A DNA stretch of 64,000 nucleotides from Bostrychus sinensis (Eukaryota; Chordata; Actinopteri; Gobiiformes; Eleotridae): NCBI GenBank assembly GCA_020698575.1, contig CM036245.1, positions 2,338,620 to 2,402,619 on the forward strand, read 5' to 3'. This document shows, one piece after another, positions 55,348-64,000 of the stretch (its first letter is position 1; every line of letters begins with the position of its first letter). Both the position numbers and the translations under genes were made by a program. The notes under the pieces are model-generated. The model worked only from the letters and a program-made list of their open reading frames with translations. It was not told the origin of the DNA and ran no database searches.

Positions 55348-56045
55348 TTCAGACTCATTACTAGCAATAGACTTGTTTGCAGCAGCAGAAGTAGAGACAA
55401 CAGCAGGTATATGAGAGGCTGGGATGTTGCATCAGATATGCTATCACCATCTAACCCACCAGAGACATCATTAGATAGACCAGTAGGGGGAATATCAGCC
55501 ATGGTACCGGTACCAGTAAAAGCGGTGCCATCAGATAGATGTTCAGAAGAGCTACATGAGCTACGGTCAGAATCATCATTATCATCAACTGTGCACCATT
55601 CTCTGGCCATCTCTTCAATCTCAGCTAGAATGCCACTTACATTCATAACAATGTCATCATCACACTGGCCTGTCATATTATACATCTCTGCTAGAATGTC
55701 ACTCACATTCACATCATTCATATCATCATCACCATCATCATCACCATCATCATTGCTATGATTATTATCAATGGCAAAATTATTATCATCTTCACCAATA
55801 ACAACATTGCTCAATCCATCCATAGCATGCATCTGATAAGGGTTATCAAACTCTGCCAGAATATCAATCATATCATCAGCATCATTCATATCTGAGAAGA
55901 TAGACCCTCCCTGAGGTGAAGCGGTTCCAGTTCTCAATACACTGACTACTATCAACACCATGTCCATCAACACATTTGAAATATTTGGGTGGTGGAGCCA
56001 TATTAGATTTTTACTTTTTAAATTTTTTCTTGAAAACTCTAGCAT
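55314..56045 (-). CDS. Acidic protein with three ILAE repeats (unknown)
   Basis: Open frame of 243 codons overlapping the start of the polymerase by 34 bases. It is strongly acidic, with an Asp/Asn run (DDGDDDGDDDMND) and three copies of an I-L-A-E motif (MIDILAEF, VSDILAEM, VSGILAEI) spaced about 75 and 35 residues apart. A hydrophobic segment (PLIYLLLSLLLLLQTSLLL) is near the C-terminus. An alternative ATG at about 55998 opens another frame (MAPPPKYFKCVDGHG) that closes after about 40 codons, so a frameshift near the start is possible. I do not recognise the family. It may be a regulatory protein or an N-terminal extension of the polymerase. Confidence 0.45.
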   Translation of the reverse strand: MLEFSRKNLKSKNLIWLHHPNISNVLMDMVLIVVSVLRTGTASPQGGSIFSDMNDADDMIDILAEFDNPYQMHAMDGLSNVVIGEDDNNFAIDNNHSNDDGDDDGDDDMNDVNVSDILAEMYNMTGQCDDDIVMNVSGILAEIEEMAREWCTVDDNDDSDRSSCSSSEHLSDGTAFTGTGTMADIPPTGLSNDVSGGLDGDSISDATSQPLIYLLLSLLLLLQTSLLLVMSLKCKMHKMGPVR

Positions 56046-56775
56046 GGGCTGAAAAAATTGTGTGTAAGCACTGAAATAAATGATTAATAGGGTTTTCTAC
56101 TGGATCAGTTTGTGTTGTATTGTCTGTGTGTAGGGGTGCTGAAATTATTTGCTGGATATAATCATATGGCACTGTCTGTGCTGTGTTGACTATGTGTTCA
56201 GTCTGCGTCGTGTTGTCTATGTGCGTGTGTTCAGTCTGTGTTTTGTTGTCTATGTGCGTGTGTTCAGTCTGTGTTGAGTTTGTGTTTAGTTGCGGTGTTG
56301 GAAACCTGCTAGCAAACAGTTCACTTAAGCTAGAGGTTGACAATACTGGGCAAATATTACAGATTAATAATCCATGCGGGCAGTTTGGAAAATTTATAAA
56401 AGAAGGGCAGGGTGTGTCAGCAACAACTGCAGAGGGGTCAGCCACTATAGAATCAGAATCTTCTAACACACTTTTCTGCCTGCACGGCAGACTCTCCTGA
56501 GAAGAATTCGGTGTACTAGACACAACATAACCAGCAATAACAGGAAAATTAGCAATACCTTCCAGACACTGGTCTTCGGGTGCTGGTCTTGGTAGTGGTG
56601 CTGGTGAGTTAAAGTTGAGGTTGAGAATCTCTTCAATCTCGCGGGCCGCTTGAACTATTTCATCGTCATCCAACTCTGCAAATGCATTGTCCGTAATATT
56701 GTGGCCTTGCCTTGGTAGTTGCCCCGGGGTAGACCTACAAATACATAGTTTATAGTTCTTTTTAGAATTAAAATG

Positions 56776-56820
<45 letters not shown>

Positions 56821-57515
56821 TTTAATACAATACTGTTTCACACACCTGGACACGTCTCTAGTGTCACTATTCTGACTCTTCTTTCTTTTCCCAGGGGTGG
56901 TTTCACCTATGAAAAAAAAAAAAAAAAAACTCTAGGTTAGATAAAAACAAAAAACAAAAAGGAAATAACAAAATTAAAACATATACAAGTCAGTGTCTTA
57001 CCTTTTAAAGGACTGTTTTTACGTTTGTTTGATGACCCGCCCCGACTGTGTACATTTTTTTCTTTGGCACAGTAAGCTGTAGAATAAAATAATGATAATA
57101 AAAGTTCAAACATTTCATTAAATAATAACTAGATGTTAAATAAATTTAGAATAAAAACACAGACCTTCTAGCTCCGTGGTTACAGGTTTTGGATGGAGAG
57201 ATACGTGCGTGAGGCGGTTTTTATCTATAAAGATGGTAATTGTTAGATGCCAGAGGGAAAAAAAAAAAAAAAAAAAAAAAATCTTTAAAAAAAAACTTAC
57301 CATTTGAAATATCACCTAAGGGACGCTTCTGTGGGCGTCCTTCTTTAGCACAAATGTCTAAAGTAAAAGAGAGGATACAAGTCACATAATGCATCAGATG
57401 GGAAAGAATAGAAATTAATAATAAAAGATTTCAAACCTGTGTAAGGTGTCAGGTACAAATCAGGATGATCCAGCACAATGGAACCTGATGTGTTTAAACT
57501 AGATTTAAAAAACAT
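56011..57515 (-). CDS. Spliced six-exon Polinton accessory gene with TQT repeats
   Basis: Exons (minus strand): 57515-57437, 57357-57301, 57224-57165, 57076-57002, 56906-56846, 56734-56011. Each has an AG acceptor and GT donor, mostly GTAAG or GTNTG. They sum to 1056 nt, 352 codons with the stop, with all phases agreeing. The start at 57515 (MFFKSSLNTSGS) is the nearest in-frame ATG. Exons 2 and 4 share CAKE, and exons 2, 4 and 5 carry basic clusters (PQKRP, NKRKN, GKRKKS), likely nuclear-localisation type. The last exon has an acidic helix (AFAELDDDEIVQAAREIEEILNL), a Cys/Pro segment (CPHGLLICNICP) and five TQT or AQT motifs. No known enzyme domain. A TATA box lies at 57711-57718. Function unknown; see findings. 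Confidence 0.72.
56777..56822. repeat. (ATT)n microsatellite in intron 5 of the accessory gene
   Basis: About 15 units of AAT on the plus strand. It lies between exon 5 and exon 6, so the poly-Tyr run seen when the intron is translated is not part of the protein. Confidence 0.9.
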
Positions 57516-57564
57516 ACATGCTTAAACACGGATATTAACTTTAACACATGCATGGATATAAAAT

Positions 57565-57720
57565 AATAAACCTTACCATGTGAATGGTGTTCTTTTTCTT
57601 GTGTAGATAGTAAAATTTTAAAATAAAAAAGTTTTTTTTTTTTTTCTTGAAGAGCTCGCCCCGTTTTGCCCAGGAAAAAAAGGTGTTTTTTAAATGAACA
57701 CTAGTGGCTGTATTTATACT
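57565..57720 (-). promoter_or_regulatory. Putative promoter and leader of the minus-strand gene block
   Basis: TATAAATA (57711-57718 on the minus strand) lies about 200 bases upstream of the accessory-gene ATG. A further donor-like CACATG|GTAAGG at about 57576-57581 suggests a non-coding leader exon spliced to a downstream acceptor (TCTAG near 57505) or to exon 2. Confidence 0.4.
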
Positions 57721-57779
57721 CAACAACCTGGTCTCCAGCTGATAACCGAGGAGGGGGCAGGCCTAGTGGTCAGTCTTAA

Positions 57780-58720
57780 GCCACTACCCATCTTCTCATT
57801 TTAGATATTTTTAACAACTGTAGCTAAGAAATAATAAAATAGCTAAAAAAGCACAATGAATAGTATAATTTATTTATGCTAGCTAGATAACGAATGGATG
57901 AAAAATTTGCTTTCAATAGACACCACACACACTATGTTATGATCTTAAAGATCACCCTTTTTATTTCTCTATTAGTGAGTATTAATTTAATGCATAGAAC
58001 CACATAAAGCACCTTTCACTAAAAACACTGCACAGAAGAATTAAGAATATGGTAAGCGTAGTTTTTTGAAGCTCTTGTTTTTTTTTGTTTTTTTTTTATA
58101 GGGAAAATAACTAAGAGAGAAAAGTGTCAAATTTACATAAAGACCTCTTTTCTGGTTAAATATAACACATCCTTAAGGTTGTTTTTTCACACAGTACGCA
58201 GTTTTACACAGTTTTTTGTATTAGTATGGGGGCTAAAGCTAGTGCTTATCTTTAACTCTTATTATAACTCCTTATTACTAATGTGTTTTTGTAAGATTTT
58301 TCTCGTCAGATGTAACTCTACACTATGTGTTGAAAACCTTTGATTACATGGCCAACATACACCCAATTACAGATATAAAAAAAATGTTTCATATGATCAT
58401 AGCGAGTGGGTTTGTGACATCTACAACAGTAGTTTTAAGACTTTCATTCATTTTTAAAGACATTTCTCCTGAATAGTTTTTGAACAACTGCCATTGTCAG
58501 CATCCATCCACAGGTCACAGCTACCACTTAACTCTGCGGGGGGGGGGGCTTCATTAGACAGAAGACTATTGCATTAACAACTCTCCCGCAAGCACATGGT
58601 TATCTCTGCAGACAGAGGGCCATTGTATTGACTGTTCTCCCGCAAAAACATATAATAAACCTCAAACAGTACACCATTGTATCTTTAAGAGACATCTGAC
58701 TTGGGAGGATGTACTGTGGA
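57780..58720. other. Polinton right-end non-coding region
   Basis: A/T-rich stretch between the minus-strand gene block and the right terminal repeat. It has poly-G at 58538-58547 and no coding segment. The part at 58660-58735 resembles the terminal region of the second copy (2875-2930), so it may have been part of a longer inverted repeat. Confidence 0.6.
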
Positions 58721-58735
58721 CACATGAACAAAGGG

Positions 58736-58853
58736 TTAGGGGTAGGGAGGGGTATGGGTCAGGAGAGAGGCATGGGTCAAGGGGTCACGGAGAGGTCACA
58801 AGGAGGAGGGGGGGCTATCCCCCCCCTCCTAACGTGCATTAATAGATACTACT
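58736..58853 (-). repeat. Polinton right terminal inverted repeat
   Basis: In reverse complement it begins AGTAGTATCTATTAATGCAC and matches the left end to CCCCTAA. The element ends at 58853 and is followed by the TACACA duplication. Confidence 0.93.
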
Positions 58854-59207
58854 TACACAGGTCTCAGGTTTAGCTGTAAATTATAATGAAGACGTTTTTA
58901 AGCCTCTTTATTTTCCAGCTGTTTCTGAACTCAGTGTAAAAAAAGTGTTGTTTGTTGAATGGAGCAGGATAAACTTGTAACTCCAAGTTCCTTTGGAAAC
59001 AAAACTTTGACAGTTATTTAAGTACATCAGTGACTGCACTGTTTATTCTGTCTTGTTTTTTTCAGTTACTTTTGGACGACTGTATATTTCATTGTATATA
59101 TTGATACTAACCTAAACTGCAAATTCATAATAACATTCTATGTTTTTGCTAAAATTTAATCATCTAGGCTTAGTTCTCAAAGCTGAGCAGAAAGAATCAA
59201 TTTTGTC
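58854..59207. repeat. Local duplication, arm 2 right half
   Basis: Continues the duplicated OR upstream sequence interrupted by the Polinton (CACAGGTCTCAGGTTTAGCT, as at 39774). It then diverges into sequence like 39900-41340, ending with CTGAGCAGAAAGAATCAATT. Confidence 0.75.
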
Positions 59208-59390
59208 AAAGGGACGCTTTGACATGAGCCGCGTTACCCAACATGTTACAGGTTTTTCTGTCTCTGTACTTCCTCCTGTGTCAGCCCCTGTTCAATCCCT
59301 TAATTTATGGATTAGTTTTGACCAAAATACATTGTCTGTGTAAATGTTTATTCTTCAGGTTAGACACGGCAATAAGACACAGCTTGTAAA
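59208..59390 (+). pseudogene. Olfactory receptor relic (TM6-TM7 end only)
   Basis: Matches the last part of the OR at 41638 closely: RFDMSRV for RFNMSCV, then FLSLYFLLCQPLFNPLIYGL in DNA sense and the C-terminal CLFFRLDTA-like tail. An indel near 59245 shifts the frame. Everything upstream of TM6 is missing. It is the remains of the duplicated gene next to the Polinton insertion. Confidence 0.85.
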
Positions 59391-59960
59391 AGATTGTTTT
59401 GAGAGGCTTTTGGTTTGAGGCAGAAAAAGATATAAAAAACAAGGTGAGAACTTGAGAAATTCTACTTTTTATTTACTTATAGCTTCACTCAAGTGCCGCA
59501 ACAAAAAGTTCAAAAAGCAGTCATCTGGACTTGTTTTTAGTTTTGTTTTAAAGTTGAAAACATTTTGGGTCTTATCCAAGAGGCTTTCTCAAGTGCTTTG
59601 TTCCATTTTCAGAATTTAAAATGTAAATATTACATTTATAAATGTTGGTCCATTTTGAGACCATAATGCAACCCTTTTCAAGGCCTGTTCATCAGTGGAA
59701 GGTCCATACTATAAAATAAAATTTTAAAAAATGTGTGGAATTTTTATTTATGATTAAAATAAAATTCTGATAAAATCTGTGACTTTGGGAAATCTGATAT
59801 TTATGATTCCTCACACAAAGATTGTAGATGAAGTCCAGTCAACAGTGTGGTGTAGGTCTGTGAGCTGTACCCTGCAATGAGAGGTACCACACTCTGAAAA
59901 ACTACAAAAACTGAGAATCATCAAAAATAAAGATCTATGGTCATATCTGTACCCAATAAC
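59391..59960. other. Intergenic, no gene seen
   Basis: A/T-rich sequence with no recognisable coding or repeat feature. Confidence 0.5.
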
Positions 59961-59977
59961 TGGGCAATATAGAACTG

Positions 59978-60050
59978 CTGCACGGTGCGAGACTCGAACC
60001 CAGCGTTCACAGTTGAGAGGCGGCAGTGTAAACCACTGCACTAACGTACC
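59978..60050 (-). tRNA. tRNA-like sequence, probable SINE or pseudogene
   Basis: On the minus strand it has an A-box-like TTAGTGCAGTGGTTTA, an anticodon-arm-like GCCGCCTCTCAACTGTG and a good B box GGTTCGAGTCTC. A tRNA-Glu-type layout is suggested, with CTC in the loop, but stem pairing is poor. It is best read as tRNA-derived and not as a working gene. Confidence 0.4.
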
Positions 60051-60111
60051 ATGCCAGGTTACATGAAAACAGAAAAGTATCAGAAAACAACAACTGAAGT
60101 GCCAGAAAAAA

Positions 60112-60483
60112 TACCTCCATAAACCCCCAGGTTATCTAAAAATTTACCCAGGAATGGTTCATCTTGGCTGGGTAAAATAGAACCAGAAAAGTGTCCTGGG
60201 AGTACCAGAAGTACCAGGCCCTCCTCTTGTAGGCTGCAGGCCCTGGAAGTCCATGCTCCTAGTACTCTGAATGAAATACATTGGAGTACCAGGGGCACGG
60301 ACTTCCAGGGCCTGCAACCATGGCTTTTACACAGGGAGGAGTGCTTAAGAGTGGGTCCCCGGGTACAAGAGGAGGGCCTGGTACTTCTGGTACTCCCAGG
60401 ACACTTTTCTGGTTCTATTTTACCCAGCCAAGATGAACCATTCCTGGGTCAAATTTTAGATAACCTAGAGGGTTATGGAGGTA
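60112..60483. repeat. Foldback palindrome with 120-bp arms
   Basis: The left arm 60112-60231 is repeated in reverse complement at 60364-60483 with about four mismatches. Inside, a second pair (GCAGGCCCTGGAAGTCC at 60236-60252 and its complement at 60299-60315) extends the stem. The result is a long hairpin with a short loop near 60275. No coding content. Confidence 0.9.
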
Positions 60484-61000
60484 CATATTTGTGGAAAACT
60501 AAGGCCCATTTTCTCATTTTATTTTCCCCAGCCAGGAGTTCATACATACTGGAGTTCATAAATATATTTGACACCAAATATAATATATAATTCTTATTGG
60601 TTACTTTGCCTGTGATTGTTCTGTCCATAGAAACAAATTTTAAACAAAAGGATACAAGACTAACTTCTTTGTATAGAATAGGAAAAAGTTGGTCTGGCCG
60701 GCTAGGCTTGGACTTAACCAGAAATCTATACCCAGCACTATTCCGGTTTAAACCCAGAGCAATCTAGGGCTAAAACCAAGGTCAAACCAGGTTCCTAAGC
60801 AGTACTAAAGCTATAAACCTGACATTATTAACTGACAGGTGTGGACCCAGTGTGGTGCAGGAATGTTTTTTAGAAAATAACCTTTCAGCTGCTCACTTTT
60901 ATTCTGGATTTGCCGCAGCACATAATTTAGAAGAGTACTTTGCCACAAGGCAAGTTTATTTTTATTCAGCAGACCAACATATTTTCCTTTAAACCATATT

Positions 61001-61936
61001 TTATGGCCTCAGCAGCAGCTCCTTGCACAGCGTCCGTATCTTGGAGAGGTTCTGTCCGTACATGAGCGGGCAGAGCAGAGGCTGGCTGCAGATACAGTAG
61101 AGGGACAGGAACACCCGCAGGGCCATGGACACCAGGCTCATATCAAACCGACTTTGGACCACCTCAAAGCTGGCTCCTATGGAGTAATTCAGGAGGTTGA
61201 TGAGGTGAGGCGTGCAGGTGCTCAGGGCCTTCTGCTTCATCTGTTTAGATCCAGAGAAACACACTCTGAGGATGCACAGATACGAGTACATCACGAAAAC
61301 AAATGGAGCCGTGAAGAGAAACAGTAAAATGAGGCCTTGGATATTTATAATAGAAACATCAGAACATGACATACGTACGACCGAGTAGTTATCGCAGTAG
61401 ACTTTAGGAATAACGTTATTACAGAGCTGCAGAGATGTGGTGATACATAAAGTTACAACTAACAACAGAAGGCCACAAACCCACGGAAAAGCAATGAGTT
61501 TTGCGATTTTATCTCTGCTCATGAGAGTGTGGTACTGAAGCGGGAAGCAGATGGCGATGTAGCGATCGTACGACAACACAACGAGGTTTAAAGACTCGAT
61601 AGCGGTGTAAGAATGAAGGCCAAAGATCTGGAGGAAGCAGAAGGAGGTGGAGATGGTGTGGAGCTGGTGCAGCACGTGGTGGAGAAGCATGGGGAACAAC
61701 ATGGTGCTGCCGTACAGTTCACCAGCGAAGAGGCTGCAGAGGAACATGTACATGGGTTCGTTCAAAGTGCGGTTCAGAGCGATGACCAGGATTAGCAGCA
61801 GGTTAGCGCTTAGCGTTAGCACGTACAAGAGCAACAACAGCAGGAAGACGAGGTAACGAAACACACCCAGGTCCATGTAGGCCGACAAGGTGAAGTGAGA
61901 GAAGTTACTGATATTAGACATGCTGCTAAACGACAT
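61001..61936 (-). CDS. Olfactory receptor, intact single-exon GPCR
   Basis: 311 codons, unbroken, on the strand opposite to the other ORs. The start at 61936 (MSFSSMSNISNFSHF) gives an N-terminus with two glycosylation sites (NIS, NFS). Motifs: LNEPMYMFLC after TM1, SYDRYIAICFPL after TM3, the KALSTCTPHL loop, and PLLCPLMYGQ in TM7. In the last, Cys replaces the usual Asn of the NPxxY-like motif, which is unusual. Extracellular Cys are present (QLCNN, VYCDN, RMSCSD). Role as for the other ORs in the cluster. Confidence 0.93.
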   Translation of the reverse strand: MSFSSMSNISNFSHFTLSAYMDLGVFRYLVFLLLLLLYVLTLSANLLLILVIALNRTLNEPMYMFLCSLFAGELYGSTMLFPMLLHHVLHQLHTISTSFCFLQIFGLHSYTAIESLNLVVLSYDRYIAICFPLQYHTLMSRDKIAKLIAFPWVCGLLLLVVTLCITTSLQLCNNVIPKVYCDNYSVVRMSCSDVSIINIQGLILLFLFTAPFVFVMYSYLCILRVCFSGSKQMKQKALSTCTPHLINLLNYSIGASFEVVQSRFDMSLVSMALRVFLSLYCICSQPLLCPLMYGQNLSKIRTLCKELLLRP

Positions 61937-61999
61937 CAGTGCATAAAAATATAATGGTCACACCTGGCTTAGTAAAGGAACAACACAAATATTATCTAA

Positions 62000-63620
62000 T
62001 ATTATATCAGGTATAATGGCAAAATAAAACTGTACGTAATTCCATTCCACCAGATGCAAAACGCAGCAGAAAGTTCTGAATAAATTAAAGAACAAAACAA
62101 CTCTTGGTCGTTCCTCAGTTCCATGTCAAAAACAACACTTTAACTCAGTTTTATGTCCAAACCACAGAGCAGAACGGTGTGTAATGAGATAATGTCACAG
62201 TACAGTCAGATCTCTGTCAGATGTGTGTAATCCTGGACAAAAAACTGCTTTAGAGCCAATCTGAATAAATGTCAAAATCCATCACACATTAGTATTATTA
62301 CAGTCATCACAACTACAACAATCTATCAACAGTCACCGAACACCAGAAAGGTTTATTCTAAATGAAATGTCAGCAGTCTACAGCTGTTTCTGTTTAACAG
62401 TGTCTTATGTCCCTCATCATTTGACTCAAAATGTCACACATGAGACCTTAAACATGATTTGATTTTACACTGTTATCTTTTTAAAGGTTTTGAAAGCAGA
62501 ATTAAAATAATTTCACATATTTTGAAATTAATACAAATCTAAACCTAAGACATTACTGTTCACCAAGCTCCTTCAAAGACTTCAATGACAAAAGAATAAA
62601 AAACATAAAAACTTTATTTTTTCCCCCCATATATTTCCAGCTTTAAATTTGTACATGTTTGAAATAAACATCTGTTCACTTGGTTTACACACAACATCTG
62701 CAAAGAGATGGAAGAAAAGCAGTTTGTAGTTCAACACAAACTCATACTTCAGTTAGTATCACATTATATTAATATTTATCAATTATGATCATAATAATGA
62801 CTTTTTATAATAATCTATTTGTAAATTATTGTTAAAAAAAGTTCTCAGGGTAAGAAAATAGTGCATTATATATAAAACAAAAGATAATTGTAAATCCAAA
62901 ATGTCTTAGAGTATTTTAGTCCTAAACAAAGCTGTGGCTGGAGTAGATCAGCAAATTCAGTTAAAGAGCGATTTAAGTAGGATTTCAGGAAAAACAAAAA
63001 TAGTTTTTTACAAAATAACATTTTTTTTTTCTGATATACAGTAAAAACGTTTCTTGCTAAAGTGCACAGATTAAAACAGGAATATTTTTCTTGAAAACAG
63101 TCTGAGATCACACAAATCAAGGTTTTATGAATTCACATAATTTTAAAATGTTACATCTCAAAATAAATTCAGAATTCACAAAAATCAGAAGTGAGTCTGT
63201 GAGCTGTGAGTTGATGGAACACAATCCAAGGCAAAAAGCAGTGAGACCAATGGTTTACAACAGAGACATTCTCAACGTAATGCATTTCAAAGCCAGGAGG
63301 AAAAATCTCTGTAGGTTCAGCTGCGGGGAAAATGTTTTATAGCTTTACAGACTCCACACTCCCTCTAGAGGCAGACTTTCACCAGAGATCTTCTTTTTTT
63401 TTAACTGATGCTTTAAACCAGGCCTAAACCAGTTTGGGGGAAAAAAGAAAAAAAAAACTATATGTTTGAAATAATTGTAATTGCATACACGGATATTTAA
63501 TTTTGTTTATTTTCATCTTATTGTCTAAAAGTTTCCTGAACGTCTCCGAGGCTGGCTGTGAGGACGAACACAGCTAAACTTTCAGTCACTTTTTGCCAAC
63601 AGTGACTTACAAAAGTATCA
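62000..63620. other. Intergenic, no gene seen
   Basis: A/T-rich sequence. No conserved coding frame or RNA gene seen. Confidence 0.5.
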
Positions 63621-63627
63621 AACCTGG

Positions 63628-64000
63628 CCACTAGTGATGTGCGATCCCAGCTTTCTCACCTTCGATTCGATACCAAGCCTGGTATTGATGATACCAATAC
63701 TGATTCCAATACCACCCCTTACAGTCTCAACTACTGTTTTTTCTTCTATAGAAACTGATTTTTTGTTTTGTTTTAAAAGCCTATATGCATAACCATGTTA
63801 CTAATAATGGCTTCTTGATGCCACTGGAGCAGCAGAACACAATGGATTGGGTTGGAGCTGCCACTGCAGAGCACACAGGAAGCATCCAGTGGAATCTGTA
63901 TTATACTAATAACATTGTTTCTCATTACTTCTAAAGTATCCATACTTTCAGATTGGTATCGATACCACAATTAAATCACAGGAATCGAAGGTAACAAATC
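63628..64000. repeat. Dispersed repeat with inverted GATACC arms, cut by window end
   Basis: Left words CCTTCGATTCGATACCAA and right words TTGGTATCGATACC and AATCGAAGG are inverted copies about 280 bp apart. This is consistent with a small non-autonomous DNA element that continues past the window. Confidence 0.45.

Larger units (their letters stand above)
44243..58859. mobile_element. Maverick/Polinton, complete ends (14,605 bp element plus 6-bp target duplication)
   Basis: The element runs 44249-58853 between direct TACACA repeats (44243-44248, 58854-58859). It has the Polinton gene set: integrase, protein-primed DNA polymerase B, packaging ATPase, adenain-type protease, major and minor capsid proteins, and lineage-specific proteins. 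Genes are arranged as plus strand 44.5-49.7 kb and minus strand 57.5-50.1 kb, converging at an A/T-rich spacer. The 6-bp duplication fits Polinton integration. Integrase, minor capsid, major capsid, ATPase and polymerase all carry breaks, whereas the protease, three small genes and the spliced gene look open. Confidence 0.96.

Noticed and set aside
56735..56853. Poly-Tyr N-terminus of the accessory protein
   Set aside because: This is the translated (ATT)n of intron 5. A good acceptor at 56734 and consistent phases place it outside the coding sequence.
44249..58853. Reading the element as an endogenous adenovirus or herpesvirus
   Set aside because: The integrase, protein-primed polymerase, 6-bp target duplication and terminal repeats define a Maverick/Polinton; adenain alone does not imply an adenovirus.

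Overview
The window reads as nuclear DNA of a ray-finned (teleost) fish. It carries fish-type olfactory receptor genes, a multi-exon scavenger-receptor (SRCR) gene with classical splice sites, L2/CR1-like LINEs, TTAA- and TA-flanked DNA transposons, many minisatellites, and a Maverick/Polinton, a virus-like DNA transposon common in fish. There is no bacterial gene organisation.

Layout. 1-3000: a decayed Polinton end, inverted relative to the main copy and split by a 953-bp TTAA-flanked insert. 3.5-8.5 kb: an L2/CR1-like LINE on the minus strand. 9.5-12.5 kb: one intact olfactory receptor (OR) and one OR pseudogene. 14-15.3 kb: three minisatellites. 15.6-23.8 kb: a minus-strand SRCR gene made of a signal exon, a linker exon, five SRCR exons and an Ig-like exon. 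Two of its exons have lengths that break the frame. 21.9-30.5 kb: piggyBac-like and pogo-like non-autonomous elements and further minisatellites. 35.0-38.26 kb: a 20-bp satellite of about 160 units with higher-order periods. 38.6-44.2 kb: LINE fragments, an intact OR, a possible LTR and one arm of a local duplication. 44.25-58.85 kb: the main Polinton. 58.9-59.4 kb: an OR relic from the duplicated unit. 60.1-60.5 kb: a foldback palindrome. 61.0-61.9 kb: an intact OR on the minus strand.

The Polinton (44249-58853, 14,605 bp) has terminal inverted repeats of about 117 bp and a 6-bp target duplication, TACACA. The boundary is confirmed inside the window: a paralogous copy of the flank at about 39,740-39,800 has the same sequence with a single TACACA and no element. 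On the plus strand it carries an unknown protein, a Cys/His-rich protein, a DDE integrase with chromodomain, a minor (penton-like) capsid protein, a small basic virion-like protein, a truncated major capsid protein and an adenain-type protease. On the minus strand it carries two small virion-like proteins, the packaging ATPase, protein-primed DNA polymerase B, an acidic protein and a spliced accessory gene. Many core genes carry frameshifts or stops, so this is a recent but probably immobile copy.

The best candidate for something undescribed is the spliced minus-strand gene at 56011-57515. Five short exons, mostly with symmetric phase 1 boundaries and encoding basic cassettes, join in frame to a long terminal exon. 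That exon ends in a run of TQT motifs spaced like those of dynein light chain (LC8) hub proteins. Other notable points are frame breaks in the integrase shared by both Polinton copies, an OTU-like motif ahead of the polymerase, reiterated splice donors in the SRCR gene, and the higher-order structure of the 20-bp satellite.
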